NCBI GenBank assembly: GCA_039029315.1
Contig: JBCCGK010000027.1
Coordinates: 51,200-115,199 of the forward strand
DNA: 64,000 nt
Source of the DNA: JBCCCJ01 sp039029315
Lineage (GTDB): Bacteria > Bacteroidota > Bacteroidia > J057
Direction of reading: 5' to 3'
Below, piece by piece: positions 34,815-43,059 of this stretch. Position 1 is the stretch's first letter; every line of letters starts with the position of its first letter. The notes under the pieces were generated by a model. The model had not been told where the DNA came from. It searched no databases and was given only the letters and a program-made list of their open reading frames with translations. Made by a program: the position numbers and the translations under genes.

Positions 34815-36038
34815 ATGAATATTCTCAGAAAAACGTTCTCCATTCTGATTGGCATCCTCCTGCTGGGCATCACTCTGTTTATTCTCCAGTTGTTCTACCG
34901 ACCCTCCTTTCAGAAAGTTGGCAAGTGTCATCTCAACAAAGATCTCATTGAGCAATTGGCGTATTTGGAGGAAGAACTGCATGGAGGAGCCGGAAGAGAC
35001 ATGCAAGCCCTGTTTCCTGAAGGCTTTGTCTTCCTGAATGCACTTTACGGACTGACATGGATCGAGCTTGCTCAACATCTGGAGGAGACCGATGAGCTAT
35101 ATGCACATGCCCATCAGGAAATTGCCTGGGTAGTACAGGAATTGAATTCCGAACAGGCCAGAAGCACCTTCGATGAAGACATGCCTCTTCCATATGGGAT
35201 TTTTTACCGAGGGTGGAGCAATTATGTTCTGGGCAAGAAATTGATGATTGAACAGCCTGCGGATAGAGATTCTGCAGAACTGACTCGATTCCACCAAAAT
35301 TGCCAGGAGATCAAAGAAGCGATGAGCCAACACAGCAGCCCTTTTCTATCATCTTATCGAGGGGCGTCCTGGCCAGCCGATATGTTCGTAGGAATGGCTT
35401 CCATCTCTCTCCATGCAGAATTGTTTGACGATTCCTATGAGCAGGACATCCACGAATGGCTCTCTCGTGTACAATCATCGGTAGATACCTTTGGCTTGAT
35501 TCCTCACCAGACAGATCCGATGAGTGGGGAAGTCCTGGAATCAGCTCGCGGCTCGTCTCAAAGTCTGATCCTGAATTTCCTACATGAAATTGATTCCGGC
35601 TATGCCTATCAGCAATTTGAGATATACAAAAACTTGTTCCTGTCCCGTAGGCTGGGGATGCCCGGGATCAGAGAATATCCACAGGGCAGATCCGGGGGAG
35701 GAGACATTGATTCTGGCCCTGTTATTTGGGGAATTGGAGGTGCTGCTTCAATCGTCGGACAAAGAACCATGGCCCTCTACGGAGAATCCGCCATTGCCAT
35801 CGGACTCAGAAACAGCATAGAAACCTTTGGGGCTGGACGGAGCAAGAAAGGAAAAAAAAGATACCTCTATGGAATGCTCACCATGGCAGATGCCTTTATC
35901 GCCTGGAGCAATTCCACAGAAGCCTATAAAGAGGATCGCCTCCAAAGCCGGACATTTTGGCAAATTCGAACCTTCCTTTATGCGCTGCCCCTGCTCTTGA
36001 TTGGTGGAATCGCAGCAGTGAGATTGTGGCGAAAATGA
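34815..36038 (+). CDS. Membrane protein with large helical domain between two terminal transmembrane helices
   Basis: 407 residues. A transmembrane helix at about 8-28 is followed by a soluble, mostly helical domain of about 340 residues and a second helix at about 383-402 with a short basic tail. The soluble part has Trp/Gly motifs (SYRGASWPADMFVGMA, YPQGRSGGGDIDSGPVIWGIGG) that recall (alpha/alpha)6-toroid proteins such as linalool dehydratase-like or prenyltransferase-like folds. The match is by pattern only. The domain would face the periplasm. The gene starts the plus-strand run that continues through the M20 peptidase; function unknown. Confidence 0.55.
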   Translation: MNILRKTFSILIGILLLGITLFILQLFYRPSFQKVGKCHLNKDLIEQLAYLEEELHGGAGRDMQALFPEGFVFLNALYGLTWIELAQHLEETDELYAHAHQEIAWVVQELNSEQARSTFDEDMPLPYGIFYRGWSNYVLGKKLMIEQPADRDSAELTRFHQNCQEIKEAMSQHSSPFLSSYRGASWPADMFVGMASISLHAELFDDSYEQDIHEWLSRVQSSVDTFGLIPHQTDPMSGEVLESARGSSQSLILNFLHEIDSGYAYQQFEIYKNLFLSRRLGMPGIREYPQGRSGGGDIDSGPVIWGIGGAASIVGQRTMALYGESAIAIGLRNSIETFGAGRSKKGKKRYLYGMLTMADAFIAWSNSTEAYKEDRLQSRTFWQIRTFLYALPLLLIGGIAAVRLWRK

Positions 36039-36117
36039 GAAACTCACTTTTCTTGAGAAGCCCCTCGATTTTTTCTACTTTTGAGTGATTGCACTGCCAT
36101 CTCCCAATCATTATGGT

Positions 36118-36900
36118 ATGAAATATTTCTACTGGCTTTTATTGTGTGGATTCCTGAGTTCATGGACTTCCGTTTCTGCTGAACAGGGAGTGCTTGATGA
36201 TGGGAGGACAGCCCGGGAGGTATGCGATCTGATCATCTTGAAGGATGGAGAAGAAATAGAGGCAAAGGTCTTGGAAATAGAGATCAAAACTGTCAAGTAC
36301 AAACGGTGCAGCTTTGTCGATGGACCGACCTATACCCTCAAACAATCGGACATCTTCATGATCAAATATTCTGACGGAAGCAAGGATGTTTTTGCTGACA
36401 ACAATCCATTGAAAGCATTGATCCCCAAGGGACGGAAACGAACGCACCGATCTGCTGATGAGGCGGAGAGAACAATCGAAGAAGCCAGCGTTGCGTCCAG
36501 AAAGGAGAAAGCAAAGCCTCAAAAGAAGTCCGTATCTAAAAAATCGGAGCAAGCGAGGGCAAGAGAGGACATCTCTGAGACAAGAAAGCGTTCTGTGACT
36601 GATTCAGGTTCTGGAGAGATGCAGGAGGTAAGGCTCAATTATTCAGGCGGATTTTTTGTCAAAGATGTTCGAATGACAATTCTGTGGGATGGGGAGGAAG
36701 TAGGGGAGGGTTCGTTCAAAAACGGATTCAGTTTGACATTCCCTTCCGAAGCAGGTGCCCACAAACTTCTGATCGATATTGGATTTAGAAAATACAAATA
36801 TGACATCGAACTCAGCGGTCGTGAAGTGCCAGATATTCAGTTCAAATATGATCGAATGTTTGGACGGTTGCTGATAGATAAAAAGAAGTCAAGCTTCTAA
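36118..36900 (+). CDS. Secreted protein of unknown function with basic low-complexity middle
   Basis: 260 residues from the ATG at 36118 (MKYFYWLLLCGFLSSWTSVSA, a signal peptide); the upstream ATG at 36085 would bury it. Residues about 30-90 have the Bacteroidota pattern DLIILKDGEEIEAKVLEIEIKTVKYKRC followed by a strand ending MIKYSDGSKDVF, a small beta domain common in secreted proteins of this phylum. A Lys/Ser/Arg-rich segment follows, then a C-terminal beta domain (VRLNYSGGFFVKDVRMTILWDGEEVGEG) that looks like an Ig-like or PEGA-like fold. The next gene starts 20 bp later, so the two are probably co-transcribed. No enzymatic motif was seen. Confidence 0.62.
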   Translation: MKYFYWLLLCGFLSSWTSVSAEQGVLDDGRTAREVCDLIILKDGEEIEAKVLEIEIKTVKYKRCSFVDGPTYTLKQSDIFMIKYSDGSKDVFADNNPLKALIPKGRKRTHRSADEAERTIEEASVASRKEKAKPQKKSVSKKSEQARAREDISETRKRSVTDSGSGEMQEVRLNYSGGFFVKDVRMTILWDGEEVGEGSFKNGFSLTFPSEAGAHKLLIDIGFRKYKYDIELSGREVPDIQFKYDRMFGRLLIDKKKSSF

Positions 36901-36920
36901 TGTGTGTATAAATCAATCTT

Positions 36921-38375
36921 ATGCCAAGAACCACTGTACCCTTACTTGTCTGTTTTTTGCTTGTAATCTTTGCCAATTTCCCTTTGTCTGCCCAGCGTTT
37001 GAGTCCTGAAAAGCAGGAAGTCATCGATGAACTGGAAAAATCCTTTGTGAGTTATGGAGCCATAGCACAGAAAATCTGGAACTTTTCAGAATTGGGATTT
37101 TTAGAGGAAAAAAGTGCAAATCTTCTCCAGCGACATTTGAAAAAAGAAGGATTCTCGATCAATAGTGGCGTTGCAGGAATGCCTACCGCTTTCGTAGCTG
37201 AATTTGGAAAGGGAAAACCCATCATTGGCCTATTGGCCGAATATGATGCTTTGCCAGATATGTCTCAAAAAGCTATACCCCGACTAGAAAAAGATCCCAA
37301 AAGAGAAGCAGGACAGGCTTGCGGTCATCATCTGTTTGGGACCGGATCTGTAGCTGCTGCTGTACAAATCAAGAACTGGCTCAAAAAAAACAAACAATCA
37401 GGTACGATTCGTCTGTATGGCACTCCGGCTGAAGAAGGTGGTGGGGGCAAGGTCTATATGGTCAGAGCTGGCCTGTTTGACGACGCTGATGCAGTATTGT
37501 CCTGGCATCCCAGTGATAAAAATCAGGCCAATGCAAGTTCCTCGCTCGCAGCGATCTCTGTGCGTTTTCGATTTTCTGGGGCTGCAGCTCATGCTGCCGG
37601 TGCGCCCTGGCGCGGACGAAGTGCACTGGACGGGGTCGAAGCAATGAATCATATGGTCAATCTGATGCGAGAGCACGTGACGCCAGAGACCCGCATCCAC
37701 TATGCCATTACCAATGGGTCCAAAGCTCCCAATATTGTCCCTGCCTTCGCTGAAGTTGCCTATATCATCCGCCATCCGGATATGCGCGAATGTCGGGCCT
37801 TGTTTGATCGGGTTGTTCGCACGGCCAAAGCTGCCGCAATGGGAACCGAAACCGAACTTGACTATGAAGTCATTACGGGCTACTTCAACAAGCTCCCCAA
37901 TAAGACTCTGGCAGAGATTATGCATCGAAATCTGGGATATGTGGGCGGGGTGAGGTATACAAAAAAAGAACGAGAGTTTGCTGAGGAAATCATGAAGACC
38001 TATCCCGCAAAGGAGTTGACACCTGAGTCTGCGGAGAAGGTGGAACCATTCAAAGTCATCGAAAAAGGAACAGGTGGCTCCACCGACGTGGGAGATATCA
38101 GCTGGGTTCGCCCAACGACTGGGCTAAGAGCGGCTACCTGGGTGCCGGGAACTGGGGCACATAGTTGGCAGGCAGTAGCGGCAGGTGGAACCACCATTGG
38201 GCATAAAGGCATGATGGTCGCAGCCAAAACCCTTGCCTTAACGGCCATCGAATTGTACGAACAACCAGACAAGCTAAAGACTGCGGAGGCAGAGTTGGAG
38301 AGAAGGCGAGGAGAAGATTTTACCTATGAAGCCTTGTTGGGAGATCGAAAACCACCTTTGGATTATCGGAAATGA
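36921..38375 (+). CDS. Secreted M20-family amidohydrolase (AbgB-like)
   Basis: 484 residues with a signal peptide (VPLLVCFLLVIFANFPLSAQ). The metallohydrolase core shows GLLAEYDALPDM, the metal-binding QACGHHLFG, the catalytic and metal-binding acidic pair in GTPAEEGGGGK, and a His in VLSWHPSD. A dimerisation domain follows (SAAAHAAGAPWRGRSALDGVEAMN-like). The best relatives are aminobenzoyl-glutamate utilization protein B and other amidohydrolases that cut N-acyl amino acids or dipeptides with two divalent metal ions. Its secretion signal suggests scavenging of such compounds in the periplasm. It is closely spaced after a small secreted protein and followed by an M24 peptidase gene with its own promoter. 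Confidence 0.87.
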   Translation: MPRTTVPLLVCFLLVIFANFPLSAQRLSPEKQEVIDELEKSFVSYGAIAQKIWNFSELGFLEEKSANLLQRHLKKEGFSINSGVAGMPTAFVAEFGKGKPIIGLLAEYDALPDMSQKAIPRLEKDPKREAGQACGHHLFGTGSVAAAVQIKNWLKKNKQSGTIRLYGTPAEEGGGGKVYMVRAGLFDDADAVLSWHPSDKNQANASSSLAAISVRFRFSGAAAHAAGAPWRGRSALDGVEAMNHMVNLMREHVTPETRIHYAITNGSKAPNIVPAFAEVAYIIRHPDMRECRALFDRVVRTAKAAAMGTETELDYEVITGYFNKLPNKTLAEIMHRNLGYVGGVRYTKKEREFAEEIMKTYPAKELTPESAEKVEPFKVIEKGTGGSTDVGDISWVRPTTGLRAATWVPGTGAHSWQAVAAGGTTIGHKGMMVAAKTLALTAIELYEQPDKLKTAEAELERRRGEDFTYEALLGDRKPPLDYRK

Positions 38376-38610
38376 AAATCCGGACATGATAACATGTGAG
38401 GTGTGCTATCCGCAGGAGTCGTCTTAGGTTGGAAAAGTCTCTGTTTCACACCCAATAGCATAAAGTAATTGTGCGGAAGCCCCAGCAGGATATGTCCAAA
38501 TGGAAAGGAGGAGAGCAGACAAATGAATGGAGACAATCTTCAGCTGAGACCTGTTCCGATGGCCTACATCTATCGAATATGGAAGCCGATGGAAAGGACG
38601 GATGCTGAAA

Positions 38611-38642
38611 TTTGCACGCCATTCATTTTCCTGCTACTTTCG
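38611..38642 (+). promoter_or_regulatory. Predicted promoter of the M24 aminopeptidase gene
   Basis: TTTG (38611-38614), a 20-bp spacer and TACTTTCG (38635-38642) match the Bacteroidota consensus with one -7 mismatch. The start codon lies 22 bp downstream of the -7 box. Confidence 0.6.
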
Positions 38643-38664
38643 GGGATAAATAGTCAATTCCCAC

Positions 38665-40053
38665 ATGTTTCCTGCCTCCACCTATTCAGATAGAAGAACC
38701 CAACTTGCCGCTCAGTTTGATTCCGGTCTCATCTTGCTTTTGGGCAACAAAGATGCTCCGATGAACTATGCGGACAATGTGTATCCATTTCGTCAGGACA
38801 GTAGTTTCCTGTATTATTTTGGTTTGGATACCCCTGGTTTGGCAGCATTGATAGATATGGATTCGGGAACCACAACTGTTTTTGGTACAGATGTTACCAT
38901 GGACATGGTTGTATGGACTGGTCCCCAACCCAGCCTGCAAGAAATGTGTTCCTGGTGTGGGATTACGCATGTCCAACCCATCACCGCACTTGGACAGGTC
39001 CTACAAGAGGCCTCCAGCAAAGGCAGAACGATCCGATACCTTCCGCCCTATCGTGCCGATAATTTGTTGCGCTTGCATCACGGCCTGGAACTTCCCGTCT
39101 CCGAGATTCAAAAGAGTGTGTCTGTGGACCTGATCAAAGCCATTGTGGACCAGCGATCCGTCAAAAGTCCTGATGAAATTGTTGAGCTTGAACAGGCCAT
39201 CAATGTCACCCATCAGATGCATATGACAGCAATGGAATTGGCACAAGCAGGTATGTTGGAATCTGATTTGATGGCTGCAGTATATGAAGTCCCCTTGACA
39301 CTGGGAAGGCATCCATCCTTTCCGATCATTCTGACAGTGCATGGAGAGACCCTTCACAATCATCATTATCATCATACCCTGGAAGAAGGTCAATTGCTTC
39401 TGGTAGATGCCGGAGGCGAATCAGACATGCACTATGCCGGAGATATGACCCGCACCTTTCCCGTAGGAAGACAATTCACTGCTAAACAAAAAGAGATCTA
39501 CCAGATTGTTCTTGATGCAAATGTTCAGACCGCGGAAGTCCTCAAACCTGGAATCACTTTCAAGGAAGTTCACCTCCTCGCTGCAAAAATCATTGCTACA
39601 GGCTTGACGGATCTTGGCTTGATGAAAGGGAATGTAGAGGAAGCAGTAGAAGCGGGCGCTCATGCGCTGTTTTTCCCTCATGGTTTGGGACATATGTTGG
39701 GACTGGATACCCACGATATGGAGGATCTGGGTGAAGATTATGTGGGCTATACCGATACACTCAAAAGAAGCCCGCAGTTTGGCCTGAAATCCCTGCGATT
39801 GGGGCGAACCTTGAAACCGGGATTTGTGTTAACCATTGAGCCCGGGATCTACTTCATTCCGGCTCTGATTGACAAATGGAGGGAGGAAGGCAAACACACA
39901 GGCTTCATCAATTATGATGCACTCGAATCCTATAAAGACTTTGGAGGCATTCGAATTGAAGATGATCATCTGATTACCGTTGAAAATAGCCGTCTGCTGG
40001 GCGAGCCTGTGCCAAAAACCATCGAAGAGGTAGAAGAAGTTCGAGGCGGATAG
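38665..40053 (+). CDS. pepP: Xaa-Pro aminopeptidase (M24B, PepP-like)
   Basis: 462 residues, cytoplasmic. The N-terminal AMP_N-like domain (about 1-140) contains NYADNVYPFRQDSSFLYYFGL. The C-terminal pita-bread domain holds the dinuclear metal ligands: Asp in LLVDAGGE, Asp in AGDMTRTFP, His in FFPHGLGHMLGLDTHD, Glu in LTIEPGIYF and Glu in GGIRIEDDHL. The enzyme removes N-terminal residues that precede proline, probably with manganese. Length and motif order fit PepP. It is transcribed from its own predicted promoter after the M20 gene. Confidence 0.93.
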   Translation: MFPASTYSDRRTQLAAQFDSGLILLLGNKDAPMNYADNVYPFRQDSSFLYYFGLDTPGLAALIDMDSGTTTVFGTDVTMDMVVWTGPQPSLQEMCSWCGITHVQPITALGQVLQEASSKGRTIRYLPPYRADNLLRLHHGLELPVSEIQKSVSVDLIKAIVDQRSVKSPDEIVELEQAINVTHQMHMTAMELAQAGMLESDLMAAVYEVPLTLGRHPSFPIILTVHGETLHNHHYHHTLEEGQLLLVDAGGESDMHYAGDMTRTFPVGRQFTAKQKEIYQIVLDANVQTAEVLKPGITFKEVHLLAAKIIATGLTDLGLMKGNVEEAVEAGAHALFFPHGLGHMLGLDTHDMEDLGEDYVGYTDTLKRSPQFGLKSLRLGRTLKPGFVLTIEPGIYFIPALIDKWREEGKHTGFINYDALESYKDFGGIRIEDDHLITVENSRLLGEPVPKTIEEVEEVRGG

Positions 40054-40674
40054 AAAAAATATGGGGAGAAATCTTCTCCTATGCTGGCGTTCACAAGAGC
40101 TTTTTACCATCACCAACAATTGATGCCTGCACCATCCTGAGATCGCTTGTCCCAGCTGGCAGCTATCGAGGAACTAATCTCTATCAGGGAGGACATGGCC
40201 GCATGGTCCATCTCAAATCAAGTCAAGAAGATCAATTCTCCTTTCAATCTGCAACTATCAAGGAGATGGAAGACTCAATTCTTTTTCCTGCAAAAGAATC
40301 GGTTCGAAAAACTATCTACACACCCACATGTGGCGTCAGGGGATGACTGTCTAATTCTCCAACCCCTTTTCATCCAGCATGCAAAAAATAAGTGACAGAT
40401 GTTCAAACAGTCTCTTATTCTATTCCTCCCCCATCCCCCTCCAAAGGGAAATCGTCGATTCCTGGCCTTGTGGGCTGATGTCTCCCGCTGGCGGGAGAGC
40501 GAGAGGGTGGAGCATGATTGCCAAATATACATGTGTCCACTTACTTGGAATGAATCAACATCCCCCTAAAATGGCGAAGTTCATTCATTCAAAAAGACGG
40601 TTTCCAGAGCATATGGAAGGATTTTTCTCCTATAAAAAAGGGCCAAAGCCAAACTAAGCTCCCACAATCAAAAG
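40054..40674. other. Intergenic region rich in repeat remnants
   Basis: About 620 bp without a credible gene. It includes a perfect 8-bp hairpin TCTCCCGC-TG-GCGGGAGA (40481-40498) inside pyrimidine-rich flanks, an AACAGTCTCTTA motif near 40410, and the first copy of a dispersed repeat (40553-40655). It looks like an accumulation site for small repetitive elements. Confidence 0.5.
40553..40655 (+). repeat. Dispersed 103-bp repeat, copy A
   Basis: It matches the reverse complement of 63771-63872 over its whole length, with roughly 80-85% identity by eye. The core GGTTTCCAGAGCATATGG is identical in both copies. Both copies can be read in one frame as a short peptide containing SKRRFPEHM and GFFS, ending in a stop codon shortly after the element or at its edge. 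Confidence 0.75.
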
Positions 40675-40707
40675 ACGGGTAAACAGGAGATTCTCCTATT
40701 TACCCGT
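40675..40707. terminator. Bidirectional terminator between pepP region and mltD
   Basis: ACGGGTAAACAGGAGA (40675-40690) pairs with 40692-40707 with one mismatch. On the minus strand it lies about 25 bp after the mltD stop and is followed by CTTTTG. Confidence 0.75.
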
Positions 40708-40732
40708 TGTATTGTTAAGGCAGAGCGGATGC

Positions 40733-42313
40733 TTATTTCACCCGAATAGCCTGACCAATTTTCAGTTTTTTGTTTTCCAATCCACGGTTGAGTTCATATA
40801 ATTTCTCAATCGGAATGGAGTATCGATTGGCAATGCCCCAGAGCGTATCTCCTCGTTTGACAGTATGTGTTAAGGCAGATCCTCGTTGGTAAGTAGGTTT
40901 TTGAGGAACAGTCGTTGCCGTGGAGGTTCGTTTGGCACCTGCCCGTTGTGCATTGGCCTTGCTGGTATAGATTTTTAGTTTTTGTCCTACCTTGATGCGA
41001 TATCTTCTCAAGTTGTTCCAGTAAGAAATATTTCTGGCGGATACCCCATACTTATCAGCAATGCTTCCGACTACATCCCCGGTTCTGACAGTATAGTAGA
41101 CCAGGACTTCTCCCTTTTTGGGTTTGTAGGCCGTTCGCGTCCTGCTGGGTCTGCTGGTAGTGCCTTTTGAGCTAGTGTATTGAACCGGTGGAATGTACTG
41201 GTCTCGTTTTTTGCCGTATTTAGATTTGATCCTTTCAGGATATCGTGCAAAATAATGAGAGACTTTGGAAGGTACTTTCAGGACATACGGATCATTGGTA
41301 TAAGGGACACGATCCAGTTTCAATTCGGGATTAAGATTCTTGAGAAGATGTACATCGACATCACACATAGTGGCAATCTCTGTGAGAGTTATGTCGATAT
41401 AACTGAGGTGTAAGGTATCCTGATGCATGTCATAATCGACATAGATTGGATAGATATTGTGCTCAGAGGCATAATTGAAGACATAAGTGGCGGCGATGAA
41501 AGCGGGCACGTAGCCTCTGGTTTCTCTGGGAAGATAATCTCTGATTTCCCAAAAGTTTCGCTTGCCACCAGATCGGAGGATCGCTTTGCGCACATTGCCT
41601 GGCCCACAATTATAAGAAGCGATTGCTAACAACCAGTCTCCAAACTCCTCGTAGGAATTTTCCAGATAACTCATCGCAGCAAGGGTCGATTTGTACGGAT
41701 CCTTGCGCTCATCCACAAACGAATTGACCTTCAGGCCATACATGCGAGCTGTTCCGAGCATAAATTGCCACATCCCTGTAGCCCCAACTCTGGATCTTGC
41801 ATGAGGATTCAGGGCACTCTCAACAATCGGCAGATACTTCAACTCCAGAGGCATCCCTCTTTTGTCCAGTTCCTCCTCAAACATGGGAAAATAGATCTTG
41901 GAAAGTCCCATCATTCGAGAGACCTGATCTCTTCTTTTGACAGAATACACATCTATATACCGCTGTACGAAGACATTGTAGTCCATCGAGATGAGCATCG
42001 GCAACTCATTCAAGCGGCGACGGATTACCTGCTCAGAATATTTGGGAATCTCATGTGCTTTGAAATTCTGCGTATTCAACAAGAGGGTGTCATAGGTGGA
42101 GGAAGTAGGAGATCGAAAGTGATAATCCTTCATAAAGGCGTCCAATTGTTCCTCAACGGGTTCTTTACTATTATTCCATGCCGAAAAAGAAGAGCCTTTG
42201 GGGGCTTGCTTATCAGCTGATGGTAAATCTGGTAAAGAACGAGGGACTTGCGCTAGTGTACCTGCTGAGACAAACATGGCAAATGCCAGAAAATAAATGG
42301 ACTTCTTCATCAT
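40733..42313 (-). CDS. mltD: Membrane-bound lytic murein transglycosylase D with LysM domains
   Basis: 526 residues with a signal peptide (about 1-22). The lytic transglycosylase (SLT) domain (about 155-290) has the catalytic Glu in PIVESALNPHA, then GATGMWQFMLGTARMYGL and AIASYNCGPGNV. A linker rich in Ser, Thr and Lys carries one LysM (about 410-455, YYTVRTGDVVGSIADKYGVS). A second LysM closes the protein (about 480-526, LTHTVKRGDTLWGIANRYSI). The enzyme cuts the MurNAc-GlcNAc bond of peptidoglycan to form 1,6-anhydro ends, held on the wall by the LysM modules. Divergent from the short asparaginase gene. Confidence 0.93.
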   Translation of the reverse strand: MMKKSIYFLAFAMFVSAGTLAQVPRSLPDLPSADKQAPKGSSFSAWNNSKEPVEEQLDAFMKDYHFRSPTSSTYDTLLLNTQNFKAHEIPKYSEQVIRRRLNELPMLISMDYNVFVQRYIDVYSVKRRDQVSRMMGLSKIYFPMFEEELDKRGMPLELKYLPIVESALNPHARSRVGATGMWQFMLGTARMYGLKVNSFVDERKDPYKSTLAAMSYLENSYEEFGDWLLAIASYNCGPGNVRKAILRSGGKRNFWEIRDYLPRETRGYVPAFIAATYVFNYASEHNIYPIYVDYDMHQDTLHLSYIDITLTEIATMCDVDVHLLKNLNPELKLDRVPYTNDPYVLKVPSKVSHYFARYPERIKSKYGKKRDQYIPPVQYTSSKGTTSRPSRTRTAYKPKKGEVLVYYTVRTGDVVGSIADKYGVSARNISYWNNLRRYRIKVGQKLKIYTSKANAQRAGAKRTSTATTVPQKPTYQRGSALTHTVKRGDTLWGIANRYSIPIEKLYELNRGLENKKLKIGQAIRVK

Positions 42314-42384
42314 GAGTTAGGTCGGAAATGGGAAGGTAAAGATAGAGAATGGGAGGCAATTAAACGAATGGAATGTCAAACCCA

Positions 42385-42416
42385 TTGAGATTTCGTCTGG
42401 AATATGTGTAATTTCG
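42385..42416 (+). promoter_or_regulatory. Predicted promoter of the asparaginase-like gene
   Basis: TTG (42385-42387), a 21-bp spacer and TAATTTCG (42409-42416) fit the Bacteroidota promoter form with one -7 mismatch, the same T-to-C change as in the pepP promoter. The start codon is 25 bp further on. Confidence 0.5.
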
Positions 42417-42441
42417 CCTGCAAAAAGAACCCCAATTTTCT

Positions 42442-42960
42442 ATGCAAGATCAACTTCCCTCTTCTCCACCTACCATTCGGTTGTTTGTTACAGGGGGTAC
42501 TTTTGACAAAACGTATGATTTCCTACGTGGCGAACTCTACTTTGAAGACACTCAGGTGCCGGAAATGTTGCGTCTGGGGAGAAATAAAACTGAAGTAAGA
42601 GTTCGGACACTCATGATGATTGACAGCCTCGACATGACGGAGGCAGATCGGGAATTGATTACGTATAATTGTCGGATATGTGAAGAAAAACATGTTCTCA
42701 TCACACATGGAACTGATACGATGGTTCAGACCGCCAAGGTATTGGCCTCTGCCAATTTGGAAAAAACCATTGTCCTGACAGGGGCCATGGTCCCATATCG
42801 TTTCGGAAGTTCGGATGGATTCTTCAACCTCGGCAGTGCTCTTTCATTTGCCCAAATCCTACCTTTTGGGGTGTATATTGTGATGAATGGTCGATTTTAT
42901 CACTGGGACAATGTCCGCAAGAACCGCCAAACCGGATTTTTTGAGGAGCTAGACAAATAA
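42442..42960 (+). CDS. Short asparaginase-domain protein
   Basis: 172 residues, corresponding only to the N-terminal Rossmann-like domain of type I/II L-asparaginases. It keeps both Thr motifs: VTGGTFDKTYD (Thr near 20) and THGTDTMVQTA (Thr-Asp near 90), plus the GAMVPYRF strand. The C-terminal domain that closes the active site between subunits in full-length enzymes is absent. Similar short proteins are widespread, so this is a family rather than a truncation. Activity on asparagine is uncertain without the second domain. It has its own predicted promoter. Confidence 0.82.
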   Translation: MQDQLPSSPPTIRLFVTGGTFDKTYDFLRGELYFEDTQVPEMLRLGRNKTEVRVRTLMMIDSLDMTEADRELITYNCRICEEKHVLITHGTDTMVQTAKVLASANLEKTIVLTGAMVPYRFGSSDGFFNLGSALSFAQILPFGVYIVMNGRFYHWDNVRKNRQTGFFEELDK

Positions 42961-43024
42961 TGTACAATTGGACAAAGTCTGATGAGGGCTTGAGAAGCTT
43001 TCGTCTTGCCATCCATATTCCTTG

Positions 43025-43056
43025 AAAAGGAGGATGCCAAAGGCACATCCCCTTTT
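43025..43056. terminator. Terminator between convergent asparaginase and permease genes
   Basis: AAAAGG and GGATG-CC arms pair with GGCACATCC and CCTTTT around a short AAA loop, with small bulges. T/A runs border both sides. Confidence 0.5.
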
Positions 43057-43059
43057 GTC

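Noticed and set aside
40147..40395. 82-codon ORF in the pepP-mltD gap
   Set aside because: No family match, low-complexity surroundings and repeats; no promoter.
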